A DNA stretch of 64,000 nucleotides from Liolophura sinensis (taxonomy: Eukaryota > Mollusca > Polyplacophora > Chitonida > Chitonidae): assembly GCF_032854445.1 (NCBI RefSeq), contig NC_088296.1, positions 23,569,604 to 23,633,603 of the forward strand, written 5' to 3'. The notes under the pieces were generated by a model that searched no databases, was not told the DNA's origin, and was given only the letters and a program-made list of their open reading frames with translations. The translations under genes were made by a program, and so were the position numbers. Of this stretch, positions 31,282 through 44,312 are shown in pieces; position 1 is the stretch's first letter, and every line of letters begins with the position of its first letter.

Positions 31282-33769
31282 GTATGTGGCTGGTGTAACA
31301 GTTTACATGAACAGTCAGAGTAAAACCCTAACAAGAGGCCAGCTGTACATGTATATGGCTGGTGTAACAGTTTACATGAACAGTCAGAGTAAAACCATAA
31401 CAAGAGGTCAGCTGTACATGTATGTGGCTGGTGTAACAGTTTACATGAACAGTCAGAGTAAAACCATAACAAGAGGCCAGCTATACATGTATGTGGCTGG
31501 TGTAATAGTTTACATGAACAGTCAGAGTAAAACCCTAACAAGAGGCCAGCTGTACATGTATGTGGCTGGTGTAACAGTTTACATGAACAGTCAGAGTAAA
31601 ACCCTAACAAGAGGCCAGCTGTACATGTATGTGGCTGGTGTAACAGTTTACATGAACAGTCAGAGTAAAACCATAACAAGAGGTCAGCTATACATGTATG
31701 TGGCTGGTGTAACAGTTTACATGAACAGTCAGAGTAAAACCCTAACAAAAGGCCAGCTATACATGTATGTGGCTGGTGTAACAGTTTACATGAACAGTCA
31801 GAGTAAAACCATAACAAGAGGCCAGCTATACATGTATGTGGCTGCTGTAAGAATTTACATGAACAGTCAGAGTAAAACCATAACAAGAGGCCAGCTATAC
31901 ATGTATGTGGCTGCTGTAAGAATTTACATGAACAGTCAGAGTAAAACCATAACAAGAGGCCAGCTATACATGTATGTGGCTGCTGTAAGAATTTACATGA
32001 ACAGTCAGAGTAAAACCCTAACAAGAGGCCAGCTATACATGTTTGTGGCTGGTGTAACAGTTTACATGAACAGTCAGAGTAAAACCCTAACAAGAGGCCA
32101 GCTATACATGTTTGTGGCTGGTGTAACAGTTTACATGAACAGTCAGAGTAAAACCCTAACAAGAGGCCAGCTGTACATGTATGTGGCTGGTGTAACAGTT
32201 TACATGAACAGTCAGAGTAAAACCCTAACAAGAGGCCAGCTGTACATGTATATGGCTGGTGTAACAGTTTACATGAACAGTCAGAGTAAAACCATAACAA
32301 GAGGCCAGCTATACATGTATGTGGCTGCTGTAAGAATTTACATGAACAGTCAGAGTAAAACCCTAACAAGAGGCCAGCTATACATGTATGTGGCTGGTGT
32401 AACAGTTTACATGAACAGTCAGAGTAAAACCCTAACAAGAGGCCAGCTATACATGTATGTAGCTGGTGTAACAGTTTACATGAACCGTTAGAGTAAAACC
32501 ATAACAAGAGGCCAGCTGTACATGTATGTGGCTGGTGTAACAGTTTACATGAACAGTCAGAGTAAAACCCTAACAAGAGGTCAGCTATACATGTATGTAG
32601 CTGGTGTAACAGTTTACATGAACAGTCAGAGTAAAACCATAACAAGAGGTCAGCTATACATGTATGTGGCTGGTGTAACAGTTTACATGAACAGTCAGAG
32701 TAAAACCCTAACAAGAGGCCAGCTATACGTGTATGTGGCTGGTGTAGCAGTTTACATGAACAGTCAAGAGTAAAACCCTAACAAGAGGACAGCTGTACAT
32801 GTATATGGCTGGTGTAACAGTTTACATGAACAGTCAGAGTAAAACCCTAACAAGAGGTCAGCTGTACATGTATATGGCTGGTGTAACAGTTTACATGAAC
32901 AGTCAGAGTAAAACCCTAACAAGAGGCCAGCTGTACATGTATACGGCTGGTGTAACAGTTTACATGAACAGTCAGAGTAAAACCCTAACAAGAGGCCAGC
33001 TGTACATGTATACGGCTGGTGTAACAGTTTACATGAACAGTCAGAGTAAAACCCTAACAAGAGGTCAGCTGTACATGTATATGGCTGGTGTAGCAGTTTA
33101 CATGAACAGTCAAGAGTAAAACCCTAGCACGAGGACAGCTGTACATGTATATGGCTGGTGTAACAGTTTACTTGAACAGTCAGAGTAAAACCATAACAAG
33201 AGGCCAGCTGTACATGTATACGGCTGGTGTAACAGTTTACATGAACAGTCAGAGTAAAACCATAACAAGAGGCCAGCTATACGTGTATGTGGCTGGTGTA
33301 GCAGTTTACATGAACAGTCAAGAGTAAAACCCTAGCAAGAGGACAGCTGTACATGTATATGGCTGGTGTAACAGTTTACTTGAACAGTCAGAGTAAAACC
33401 CTAACAAGAGGCCAGCTGTACATGTATACGGCTGGTGTAACAGTTTACATGAACAGTCAGAGTAAAACCCTAACAAGAGGCCAGCTATACATGTATGTAG
33501 CTGGTGTAACAGTTTACATGAACAGTTAGAGTAAAACCCTAACAAGAGGCCAGCTATACATGTATGTGGCTGCTGTAAGAATTTACATGAACAGTCAGAG
33601 TAAAACCCTAACAAGAGGACAGCTGTACATGTATATGGCTGGTGTAACAGTTTACATGAACAGTCAGAGTAAAACCATAACAAGAGGCCAGCTATACATG
33701 TATGTAGCTGGTGTAACAGTTTACATGAACAGTTAGAGTAAAACCATAACAAGAGGTCAGCTATACATG
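31282..33769. repeat. 69-bp minisatellite, ~36 copies, open on both strands
   Basis: The unit begins GTATGTGGCTGGTGTAACAG, continues TTTACATGAACAGTCAGAGT and ends GGCCAGCTGTACAT (69 bp, 23 codons). It has no stop in one plus frame or in one minus frame, so it yields open frames of 415 and 481 codons. Both are broken by 1-bp insertions (CAGTCAAGAG at about 32761, 33107, 33315) and by CAGTTAGAG stops. Substitutions fall at all codon positions, so I read it as non-coding. Confidence 0.95.
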
Positions 33770-33814
33770 CCTGTGACTATTTGCCAACAATCACAGTGCT
33801 CTGCTCTGTCTTCA

Positions 33815-33956
33815 TTCTTTTGGTAAGGTGTCTCAGTGCAGCAGCACTAAATAAAAGAGCAGTGGAAATCCGTCCTGCAACAAGGAGGCACATTACATAC
33901 ACACTAAAGATTCCTTCATCGTCATATGACTGAAAAATTGTTAAGTACGATGTTAA
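33815..33956 (+). mobile_element. SINE family 2, 5'-truncated
   Basis: Begins near TTGGTAAGGTGTCTCAGTGC and keeps AGTGGAAATCCGTCCTGCAA, TTCATCGTCATATGACTGAA and GTTAAGTACGATGTTAAGA. The CACTCACTC tail is absent. Confidence 0.88.
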
Positions 33957-36060
33957 GAGAAATTTGAACTATAATTAAGGTCATTTTACATTGCCTTAGG
34001 AAGCACTTGTATAACTGCTCATGTGGAATTGTCATACATCATAATGATGGAGAACTGGGATCCAGGTGTAGAATAATATATCTAAAATGTGATACATTGT
34101 TACTTGGCCCAGTGCCAAGCTGTGCACACAATATCATCCACATCTGCCAATAATACTTTCTGTCAATTTATCGTTGGACAGAGAGGCAGACAAACAAGTG
34201 CCAGCAAAAAAAAACCCTCCTTGAGTGAGGTAGTGATATAATGTGGAGATGTCATTATATTTAGAAGATTGGGTAACTTTCATTCTAGATGCAGCTCACT
34301 GTAGTACAGGTGGCTGGAATATCAAATAATAACCCCTGTACAGTGTACATGTAATACTTGGATAATACGCCCAACACTTCCTTCAAAAGGAAGTTGTGTA
34401 ACTTCCTTCAAAAGTCACAATTTTGAATACGCAACTAGTGCCATTCGTGTAGAAAACATTAAAGGCTCTGATCCCAAATTTTACTGGTGACATTGTGACT
34501 GAGCATAAAGAAATTTTGAAAATGCAGCTCAAAATGATGCTTTCTAAGAGCTTTTAGGTCTGTGAATGAAACAAATTTGTATGAACACATAACTTTAACC
34601 TTAAAATCATATTTTTGTTTAATTTACTTGGTAGTTTTAATACCGCGTGTTTAGTTTGGGCGGTTAACAGTTTGGGCTTCCAGCAGTTTGGGAGCCCAAA
34701 TGTTGTCCAGAACCAAATTGACTCTGGATATGACCCTGGTGTCTCATAAGGGACAGAGCCCTAGTTAGCAGTTTATCATGTGGTGTAGCGCCATGCCTAT
34801 CGAGAGGTCCACCATGCCTCTGTGAAGCCACAGTGCAGTGCGCCCTGCCTCCAAAAAACACCTCATTCGATTTGCTGTACTTTTCTGCAAAACAATACCG
34901 TACTTTCATCGGCTTGTTGCATCTTACTCATTGAACAACGTTTCTGCTTGCGTGATGATTTTTGCCCCCCAAATATCGAAGAGTAACTATAAAATGGGAA
35001 ACCGTTGTTGGCCTCATAATTCTTACTGCGAAAGCAGGTTTCCAAGATTCCAACATTCAGGAAACAGAGCGTATATAATGCGCAGCTCACATTGACACGT
35101 TTGCACCACAATTCCACTTGAACGTTAGAACATTACGTACAGTGTGCCCAGTTAGGGTCAGCTGGAGGGAAAGCCTCTGTCCACCCTTGAAAGACTGGCC
35201 ACACTTAAAAAGTCCATTCCATTTTTTACGAACCGGATGAACTGTCCACGCAACAACAGTGACAACTTCCGAGTGTGCCACCTGTTTTGATGACTTATAC
35301 AATCTTATCGGATAAGAAAATCTTTACACAAAGAACTTGTCAAGCATACCAATCAAAACTATTCCAGAAAACGAATTTTATTATTATTCTTTTTTTAAAT
35401 TTTTGAAAAGCCTTGATTGTAATGGCATGAATTGTACAAGTAAGTTAAGTGACTGACTTACATTGTAAGTGACTTCGCTCACAGGTCCGTTTTGTTTCAA
35501 ATTCCTCACCCAATACTATCAGTAATAATCCCTGAACAAATAACATTCATGTCCATGGTGCTGTTTGTATTTGATGGAGTGGATATTACATAATATGTGA
35601 AATGAACAGAAATAAACATTAATAAAACAATTTTTGTTTAGGTTTTAAATTAATGGACTGTCTGCTAAGGAGTACTTCATTTACAAAAGTTTTTTCCCCT
35701 TTAAGAAATGCATTTAGTGGGAAACTTATGAGGTATTTGCGGGCAAGGCTTACATGTATGTGAAAATGTCCATGTTTTTATTAACAGTGGAGGAGCTGTA
35801 GTTGATACTTCCCTTGGGTGACCTGGTATTAATATTGACATGTATTTAAACTTTGACTTTAGATCTAAGCATGTCTTGAATCACACCATAGCCATCTCCA
35901 GCAGTGGCAAGTTTTTGGCGGTCCGGGAGCGAACACCCGACTATTATGGCTAGGACACTCATCCCCCATGCCTTTGAGACATCCTGGCTAAGGGTCTGAG
36001 GGAAGTTACATGTACGTGTAGATGTTATGTGCACTGTATAGGTAGCTGCATCCTTTCAAC
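33957..36060. other. no gene recognised
   Basis: About 2.1 kb of unique sequence. At 34380-34415 the words CTTCCTTCAAAAGGAAGTT and AACTTCCTTCAAAAG make a small imperfect hairpin. Open frames at 34664-35302 and 35846-36034 on the minus strand have no recognisable motif or splice context. Confidence 0.4.
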
Positions 36061-36070
36061 ACGCAGTAAC

Positions 36071-36424
36071 CAGCCCAGATAGCACAGTTGGGAGAGCGCC
36101 CACTTCGGGAGCGGTAGATCCAGGGTCAGTCCTGGGTCGAGTCACACCTTAGACTTTAAAGGAGGAAGTTATAACTTCCTCGCTTGGCGTTCAGCATGAT
36201 GGGAATAGTGCAACGGCTGGTTGACCCGTATTAGTATAATGGGTTGGGCGGGGCAGCTTACTTGCCTTCGGTAAGTTGTCTCAGTGAAGCAGCGCTAGAT
36301 AAATGAGAGGTGGAAATCCGTCCTGCGACAAGGAGGCACATTACATACACCCTAAGGATTCCTTCATCGTTATATGACTGAAAAATTGTTGAGTATGATG
36401 TTAAACCACAAACACTCACTCATT
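36071..36424 (+). mobile_element. SINE family 2, full length, with short TSD
   Basis: A box TAGCACAGTTGGGAGAGCGC, B box-like GGTCGAGTCAC, the perfect palindrome AGGAAGTTATAACTTCCT, the body, and tail GAGTATGATGTTAAACCACA with CACTCACTC. ACGCAGT at 36061-36067 and 36425-36431 is a probable target-site duplication. Confidence 0.92.
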
Positions 36425-36431
36425 ACGCAGT

Positions 36432-37389
36432 CTATTGGCATGGCTGTAGAGTATCCCTGGACTTTGCCGCGGTCAGACTGAACTGTCTTTGGTTACCTTG
36501 ATGGCGCAGGTTCAGTGACTCTCTATATATTATAAGTTTTTATATACACTTAGTCATATGTAATCATTTTGTTTTCTTTACCTTCAAACCTGCTGAACTA
36601 TAATATACTTATCTGCTCTTAACATGTAGTGACAGCATAACATGTGACCGTAATTAAAGACATGCTGCCCTAAACTATTTTAAGCTCCTATTTTCAAGAA
36701 AACAAAATTTTTAAATGTCGTTCTTCAAGTGTGATGTACATAGATGTCTAATTTTGAAATTTTGTGTCTTCTTTTTTTTTTTTCAGTATGCGCAATACAT
36801 GATACGGACTTTGTCTTTGATTCGCTTGATTTGCTGCGAGAAAGAAAAACGCATACTCTGCGTTTATACTTGTAGATCTACAGATTATTATCAGACGTCT
36901 GACCTGGGGCATGTTAAGCCGCTTTCTCATCACATTCAGATAGTTAAATGAAAATAGGTTTTGAACTATTTCCTAAACCACAGTCACAGGGTACAATTTG
37001 ACAAATTGTAAAAATCACATAAGATAGCTTTCAATTATCATTTGATTAGTCAAATTCAATAAGTCAGTTTGACACACGCACCATGTAACTGTAAGATGTA
37101 TGTTTGAAACACAACTACATGTAAAGCTGTATTTTTATGTATGTAAAATGTAGACCAATGTCAACGAATCCCGGCAAGCTTAGCAGAATTGTTTTAGGTT
37201 TATTTGTCGTTCATGTTTATAGTCAGTAAGTTAATTATCATCAAATTGCTTTAAAATTCACAAAGAACAGTTCTGGATTTCTTGCGTTTATGAATATTTT
37301 TATCAATCTTGGATGACATAATAGAAAAAGCGTCAAAAATGATCTTTCTTGTTTAAAACCATCTTTTCATGTATCTGTCCCACCCAGTG
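36432..37389. other. no gene recognised
   Basis: Unique AT-rich sequence. A strong pyrimidine tract ending in CAG at 36770-36786 precedes a 50-codon frame, but no donor or family match supports an exon. Confidence 0.4.
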
Positions 37390-37590
37390 TTGCTCAACAC
37401 TCTAATTGCTCAACATTCTGGCATATGAATTGCTACTTTCAGTGCAGTTTATGCACACGTTGGTTGGGTTGGCAATGTTCAAGGCTTCACAAGTATAATT
37501 TTATCAGTCTGCCCAGAACAATACCTTCAGAATATGCTTGAATATGCACCTTGCAAACATGCTAAAAGGTTGAAGCATTACAGTGTAGGT
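37390..37590 (-). mobile_element. MITE of the TAATTCYTCAACC family, minus-strand
   Basis: Read on the other strand: ACTGTAATGCTTCAACCTTT, AGACTGATAAAATTATACTT, GTGAAGCCTTGAACATTGCC and GTGCATAAACTGCACTGAAA, ending near GAGCAATTAGAG. Both TIRs are recognisable but diverged. Confidence 0.8.
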
Positions 37591-38003
37591 TTATTCATGC
37601 TATCATCTTGTATGCTCGTATTTCAGCGAGAATCACCTGTGAATGGATATTGATTGCTACCAGGTATGTTTACGCATTCACCTGTGTTAAAGGTAAACAG
37701 AAAGAACTAGCAGTAGTCTGCGAGAGGACGGTTAAGTGATCAGTTCAGTGAGACAGCTGAGGTGTGGAAGTTATCCCTGGGTGGTGTTAGTATGGCGTGC
37801 TTATTCAAAACAGGCGGGTGCATCAACAGAGCCAAATGGGATGGGGGGGGGGAGGGGGCGCATGTAACGTGAGCTTCTGAGTACACACACTTCTCCTTTA
37901 GTCAACAGAACACCCAGGTGTCATTCTATTGCTATTAAATCTTTAAGAGATTCGACATTGTGTCATGGGTGTTGAGTTTGTAATGTTAGTCCCATTTTTT
38001 AAC
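37591..38003. other. no recognisable feature apart from a G-rich run
   Basis: Contains a G-rich tract at 37842-37859 (eleven G, then A, then five G). Otherwise unique. Confidence 0.5.
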
Positions 38004-38013
38004 TAGCAATTTC

Positions 38014-38183
38014 TGTTACTTGGAAAGGTCTGTCAACAACCTGCAGATGGTTGTGGGTTTCCCCAGGGCCCTGCCTGGTTTCCTCCCACCATAATGCTGG
38101 CCGTCGTCGTATAAGTGAAATATTCTTGAGTACAGCATAAAACACCAATCTGCATCCAATAAATAGATAAATAAACAAATAAA
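38014..38183 (+). mobile_element. SINE family 1, 5'-truncated, with 10-bp TSD
   Basis: Starts at GGAAAGGTCTGTCAACAACC and ends with AGTACAGCATAAAACACCAA and a CAATAAATAGATAAATAAAC tail. TAGCAATTTC at 38004-38013 and 38184-38193 is a TSD. Truncation with a TSD shows target-primed reverse transcription that stopped early. Confidence 0.93.
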
Positions 38184-38193
38184 TAGCAATTTC

Positions 38194-40062
38194 CACCTTG
38201 TGATTCTGGGTGTAACATTAGAAAACCTTGATTCAAAGTGGATTCTTCTAACTCTAGATCTGTGTAAAATTCTGTGTATTAAAGTTGATTGTACATTATG
38301 TGTGATTAAACTGAGATTTGTTAGTTGCGTTTTTAGACACTTCTGTTATTAAATGATTAACAAGGCAACTTTAATAGCACATGTTCATTCCTAAACACTC
38401 CAGGATGTATGAAAAAATCTTTTGCTTTTTTTTTTTACATTTATTAAATGCCGTAAGTCTGATCCATGGGCATGTTGTAGTTGGTGTTAGATATGGTGGA
38501 AAAAATTTGGGCCTTGGGCCTCTCTCTTAATTGGTCATCTAAAGTAAGAGGTGTTTTGCTACAGATGATACATGTAGTCCCTAGGGCAATGCAAGGGTGC
38601 TTTTGCTTGGTGGGCTAGAACTGTGAAGGTCAGCGATGCCCAGCGGCTCCTGCCTGAAATCTTCCGTCCAATCACATTTAATATAAATATATAAATCAGG
38701 AAGAAATCTGATAAGTGTGCGTTGCAGCATGGCAGATACAGACAGTGAACAATGTTGTATATGTTGTACAGTGGGAATACATGCATTTGCATGCTAATGC
38801 TGAGTTGGGGGAGACTATTAAAACTTTTACTCATTAACATTTCACTAGATAATGTGCACATGTTTATAAAATCAATTTTTTTGTTGTTGTCTTGGCTTTT
38901 GCTTGACTTCAGGAATATTTGGGTCATATTTTGATGAATCCAGTTGTGTGGTTGTCAGTATTTAAGTCCACATGGACATATACCATATGTGAATGTACAA
39001 TCCATAAAGGCATACATATACTGTACATGTCTGAAGGCATATCTATCGCTGATTAGCCCAGCTGTTTGACCAGTATAGATTAATCTTTATCATTGACTGA
39101 TAAGCCTTATTTATAGTGGGTTGGTAAACGCAGTCAACAGACAGCTGCTTTTCACATTATCCTATATCAGCCGTCAACCAAAAATGGACATTCCGGGTCG
39201 ATAATCTCCAGACCAGTTTCCAAAATGGATGTTTAAAGCAAAACACCAAAAAACTAAGAACGTTTACAAAGTGAAAAATTGGAACAGATTCATGCAACGA
39301 GAAGCAATAAGCAGTTTCCAGTGATGATGGAAAGATGCAAGAAATGTTCTAGGCAGATGAATTAAGTCAGTATCGAAATTATCTCACATTGTAGTTTATA
39401 AGCTGTTTTTAATTAAAATAAACTGTCCTTGTAGGGTAAAGATTTCCACTTTAGGATTCTGATCTGGGGTGCTCAGAGTAAACTACCGCACCTCGCCAGA
39501 TTGTCGCAAACTTCCTGACTTCAAGCTATAGCCTGATTCATACACCTGCTTTATGTAACCTGTCTGAGCCAACGAGAGCCCCAGGGGGTTTTGCAGATTA
39601 GAATAAGTGATGTCATTGAGTGTTGTCAGGAACCTTTCGTCTTAAAGATGAGAGATAATCTAAGATAACCCTGTCACTGAGAATGTGTACACACATGTAC
39701 AGTTTAAAGCATGATTGTGGAGTTTCAACCTGCACTCTTCCCAGCACACCCATGTATAATGCTGTTTTCAGTGTTTTTATTCTTTTGACATGTTGGAGTT
39801 CTCATTAAAAACAAAACAAGGCCATTACAAGGTTGAATTGTAGGCTGTAAACATTAAAAAAGCAAGGCCTTAATTTGCTTTTAATTGCAAATGTATGCTG
39901 TAAGGGAACACTACTTTCCTGACACTGCCCAATTCTGTTTCTTCTTGTACATGTATACATTACATACATAGAGGATATTACACAGTGAAGGTTGAATTCC
40001 ATACCATTGCTTGAGTGACAAGTGGAAATGACGCCTCGCATCTCGTGGGTTAATTGTCATTT
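38194..40062. other. no gene recognised
   Basis: About 1.9 kb without arrays. Two stretches, around 38560-38740 and 39440-39640, are more complex than the background and could be regulatory. I see no exon. Confidence 0.4.
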
Positions 40063-40483
40063 TCACCTTTCACAAGACCTGTTAACACCTTTCAAGAGAC
40101 CTGTTTCCACCTTTCACAAGACTTGTACCAACCTTTCACGGAACTTGTTCCCACCTGTCACGAGACCTGTTTCCACCTTTCACAAAATCTGTTTCCACCT
40201 ATCATGGGACATTTCCACCTTTCACAAGAGCTGTGCCACCTTTCATGAGACCTGCTTCCACCTTTAACAAGATGTCTTTCCACCTTTCACAAGAGCTGTT
40301 CCACCTTTCGTGAAACCTGTTTTGTCTTATCCCAAGACCTGTTTCCACCTTTCATGAGACCTGTTTCCAATTTTCACAAGACCTGTTTCCACCTTTCACG
40401 AGACCTTTTTCCACCTATCCCAAGACCTGTTTCCACCTTTCACGAGACCTGTTTCCACTTTTCACGAGACCTTTTCCCACCTT
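40063..40483. repeat. ~22-bp pyrimidine-rich minisatellite, ~19 copies
   Basis: The unit CCTTTCACAAGACCTGTTTC plus CA repeats with CACGAG, ATGAGA and TATCCCAAG variants. It is strand-asymmetric: pyrimidine-rich on the plus strand. Confidence 0.93.
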
Positions 40484-41039
40484 CATAGACTGGCATGTAT
40501 GTAGTGTGATATCGGAGATGATGTCTTGAACTCGCACGGCGTTGTGTCTTGATGCGGGACATAGGAATATTATAATTGACTAAACTTGTAATATGACGTC
40601 ACCCCGATCAATGAGCTTGGAGGGGAATGTACTAAAACATAATGTAGCTTTTTTCACATGATCATAGTGTTGGGGTGTGGTGTGAATTATCAAAATGTAA
40701 TAACAAAAGTGCTACCTATACATGGACATGTATGTAACTGAGTGAAACATCACTTGATATTATCACTGAAGGAAATCCGGACATTTCACCTTTCGTGGAA
40801 ATAATAAATGTGCATGAAGTTGTTTTCAGAAATGAGAGAAAAATTTATATTGTCATGCTGATCACGTTATAATCTCTATATACAGAGAATTTAACCTGAC
40901 ACAACCCATACATTTTCATCTGGACATTGTACATGTATTCCCTTCCAACCAGGAGACAGAAACAAAAGGTGTAAAATTGATGGAAAAAACCTAGCCGAGA
41001 CAAAATGTACTGATGAAAAAAAATGAGGTGATCAATGAC

Positions 41040-41600
41040 TATAAGGTGAAGCCGATCATGTTTCGCATTCCAGTACAGTCGTCTCTGCTCGGCCAGCATG
41101 CACTCCTCTCTGTCTGGCGAAGATCTTCGTTTTAGAAAGAGATTCTCCAAGGGCATCTGCGATAAACTTCAACGTCCCGCCCGCTGCAGGGAAATTGGTT
41201 GCCATATAGCCAGAGACAGAAACGTCTTAAGCTGCGATGATAGATTACATTAGCGCTACAGCCTGGGGAAGGGGGGGGGGGGGGGGGGGGGGGGGTACAG
41301 GGAGGGGAGAGACGCATAGCAGTGGTACAGAAATGGCTTTATTTGATTGGATTGGTCAATATTAAGTGATCGGACAACCATCGGTCTTGGCAGTGCTGTT
41401 TGGCCATCTGAGCGAGATGAAGCGTTTTTGTTGCAAAGCGGTTTGAATCCCCGGAGCTTTTGTGCGATTCCGCGTAAAGCTGTTATAGTAGCGCTCTCAG
41501 AGGGTAACCCCAGCGTTTGGGTCGTGTGCAGTTCTTGTACATGCACATGTCTTAGAAGATCCTGCCCCATAGGGTTCTCCATTGTGGCCTGACAGGTTAT
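41040..41600. promoter_or_regulatory. candidate conserved non-coding block (split by a poly-G run)
   Basis: High-complexity, comparatively CpG-containing sequence (for example GGCGAAGATCTTCG, CCCGCCCGCTGCAGGG, TTGTGCGATTCCGCG, TAGTAGCGCTCTC) amid AT-rich repeats. No family match is visible in any frame and no splice pair is obvious, so a regulatory element is one reading. This is inference from composition only. Confidence 0.25.
41271..41295 (+). repeat. poly-G run of 25
   Basis: An uninterrupted run of 25 G between GGGGAA and TACAGGGAGGGGAG. Such a run is prone to replication slippage and assembly error, and could form a G-quadruplex. Confidence 0.97.
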
Positions 41601-42205
41601 GTTCCACAGATCCATGTGGAAAATACCAATGCATATATCCATTCATTACAGATAGTGTCACTTCAGTAGGTCACTGTATATGTTTGTGTAAATACAGGCG
41701 TTTTTGTGAATTAATGGATAAAAGTGTAGCTCAATCATTTCCTAGCATCAGCAGTGGCTTTCTTGTTTGTCCGTGTATGAACACTACATACTACTCTCTT
41801 GGGATCTGTTCATCAATAAACCATCCATTCATGTTCTCACTATAATGCTACTGGGTGGTGCTCAAAGGGGTTTTGTACATGATGTGAAAGTACATGAATA
41901 CACATGTACATGAACAATGGTCTGTGTAACTTACATGTAGCTATGAGATAGGTTGACCGTATTCCCAGTTCAGCTTCCACATGAACCGTTCTGAAGTAAT
42001 ACTTCTGCTATAAACCTGAAACTCGGTCCTCAAAGTGTCAAGGCTGTACACCCAATTATAAAAGGTTTTTGTGATCTTAAAGTAAGTTATGCTGCAGTTG
42101 TATCACATCATTGTGCAGGAATAGGAAAAACCATAACAACGCAGTTAATTAAGGCAAATGTGACTGATGCATCCACTAAGGCAGCATCTAAATTTTACAA
42201 ACTGC

Positions 42206-42706
42206 CAGGAGAACATTCAGTGAATTTGATTGGTCAGACTGCATATGTACATAAAGAGTACAATGACAGAAAACATTCAGTGAATTTGATTGGTCAAACT
42301 GCATGTGTACACAAAGAGTACAATGACAGAAAACATTCAGTGAATTTGATTGGTCAAACTGCATGTGTACACAAAGAGTACAATGACAGAAAACATTCAG
42401 TGAATTTGATTGGTCAAACTGCATGTGTACACAAAGAGTACAGTGACAGAAAACATTCAGTGAATTTGATTGGTCAAACTGCATGTGTACACAAAGAGTA
42501 CAGTGACAGAAAACATTCAGTGAATTTGATTGGTCAAACTGCATGTGTACACAAAGAGTACAGTGACAGAAAACATTCAGTGAATTTGATTGGTCAAACT
42601 GCATGTGTACACAAAGAGTACAATGACAGAAAACATTCAGTGAATTTGATTGGTCAGACTGCATGCCTAAATAAAACAGTACAATGACAGAAAACATTCA
42701 GTGAAT
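42206..42706. repeat. 60-bp tandem repeat, ~8 copies, near identical
   Basis: The unit starts GAAAACATTCAGTGAATTTG, then ATTGGTCAAACTGCATGTGT and ACACAAAGAGTACAATGACA. Copies differ at only a few sites (CAATGACA/CAGTGACA, GGTCAAACT/GGTCAGACT). The period of 20 codons leaves one frame open on each strand (175 and 169 codons); no codon bias or context supports a gene. Confidence 0.95.
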
Positions 42707-44312
42707 TTCATGGGTTAATTAAACTCCATGTACAAACCATGCATAAAAAGCATTGATAGAGTTTGAATTACGACAGAAAGCATTGAGAGAATTTTAAAAC
42801 CTATGATAATGTCAGTATTTCCTTAATGAATAATACAACCTACATCACATCTACTATTATAATGCACATATAGTTGAGGCTGTGCTCCTTTTTTATAACA
42901 GGTTTAATATAGTGCAGCACAAATTCGAGGGATAAAATCTTTTTGTATATTTTGAGCCCTTCAGACTCGATGGCTTTTTCAAAAATGCTGTTCATCCAGT
43001 GTGATTCAAAATGTATTAGATCCCCATTTTCATATCTTTTCTATTAGCAACATGGAAGTTGATAAAATACAACAAAAAATCATTGATGTACACATATGTA
43101 TGTCCTAAATTAGGAATATTTGCATGATACAAACTCTAATTGGCCATAAATTTTGTCCATGACTAACTTGCCCATTTACTTTGACTCTGAGAGTTCAATT
43201 GATTTTAGAAAGGTGTTTTGAGGTTTGCTTGGAACATGGGATGCTTATCTACGATAAAATTGTAAGTTTCAGCACCAAAAATAATATTTTGTGACATTTA
43301 TTTGCCTCTAAAAATGAATTTTGTGATGGAGATTTTAGGTCATGTAGGGTAATAGTTTTTGTGTTGATGACATGGGCTCAGTCCGAGGTTATCTTTTTTT
43401 CTATTGCGCTCTTTGAACGTCTGGGTGACAAAACATTTGACCCATTGTGTTCAGTTTATCATGTATTTATAGAGCCTTTTGATTTCTGTCTGGTCTGGCA
43501 TGTGTCAGGTGATGGGACATTGATTGTTCAAGTCACCATTAGCAAACCATTGCTCCTTAGACTTTTACTGTCATCTCAGTCTGGGAAGAGTTGAGATTTT
43601 CTTGCCATAATTTCAGCTAGGGCCCAAGTAATTTACCATTGATGTGACCTTTACAGTGTCTCTTAATAGAGGTCATGCCAGCATCACAAGGTCATCTGGG
43701 TTGAAATGTTATATAAGAGGCAGATGGGGAAGTAGCTTGTCTCATGGGAATAGTGTTTAGGAGAGAGATCTGAGGATTAGTGCCTGACCCCTGTTTTGTG
43801 TGAAGTGCCAGACAGTGAGGAAAACATCATTAAGCAGTCCAGTTTGAGAGGATGGCAGAGTCAATTTATAACTTTTCTTACCGTTTATCAATGAATTCAT
43901 GAATCACAAGTACACATACATGTATGTTATAAATATTCCATTTAAAATTGTCTTTTTTTTTTTCTCCAGAGATAAATGGGATTGGTTTTTAGCTTACCCG
44001 ATGCTTGACCTTTGCTCAGTAACTTTAGTAATGAAAAGTTGCTACATGTGGAAAGTATGATGTAAAGCCCAAAGCGTACGTGTGCATGCATAAATATACA
44101 TGCATATACATACATACATCAACCTTTAGTAGATGTATAATGCACTGGACTATCAACCTGTCAGTCACCATACTGAAGATACTAGTACATGTATAGTAAA
44201 GCACTGATTATCACAAGCCCCATCTGGCAAAATTCTTGATTTTATACATGCACACATTTTAAAGCAGCCTGGACATGAGACATAATTTGTCTAAATTTCT
44301 CTTTTTAGGCTA
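42707..44312. other. no gene recognised
   Basis: AT-rich unique sequence. The stretch CCATGACTAACTT with GACTCTGAGAG near 43157-43195 recurs around 53635-53670, hinting at another low-copy interspersed repeat. Confidence 0.4.

Noticed and set aside
31269-32714. 481-codon open frame on the minus strand
   Set aside because: It lies wholly inside the 69-bp minisatellite, has no start or splice context and exists because the unit is stop-free on both strands.
36715-36951. Exon after a strong pyrimidine tract and CAG at 36786
   Set aside because: The frame ends after about 50 codons with no donor and no recognisable protein content.
41256-41642. 128-codon minus-strand frame with a proline run
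   Set aside because: The proline run is simply the 25-G homopolymer; the remaining sequence matches nothing recognisable.
42160-42697. Possible repeat-domain protein with a 20-residue period
   Set aside because: Near-identical DNA units, open on both strands, no initiation or splice context; the identity is at nucleotide level rather than protein level.
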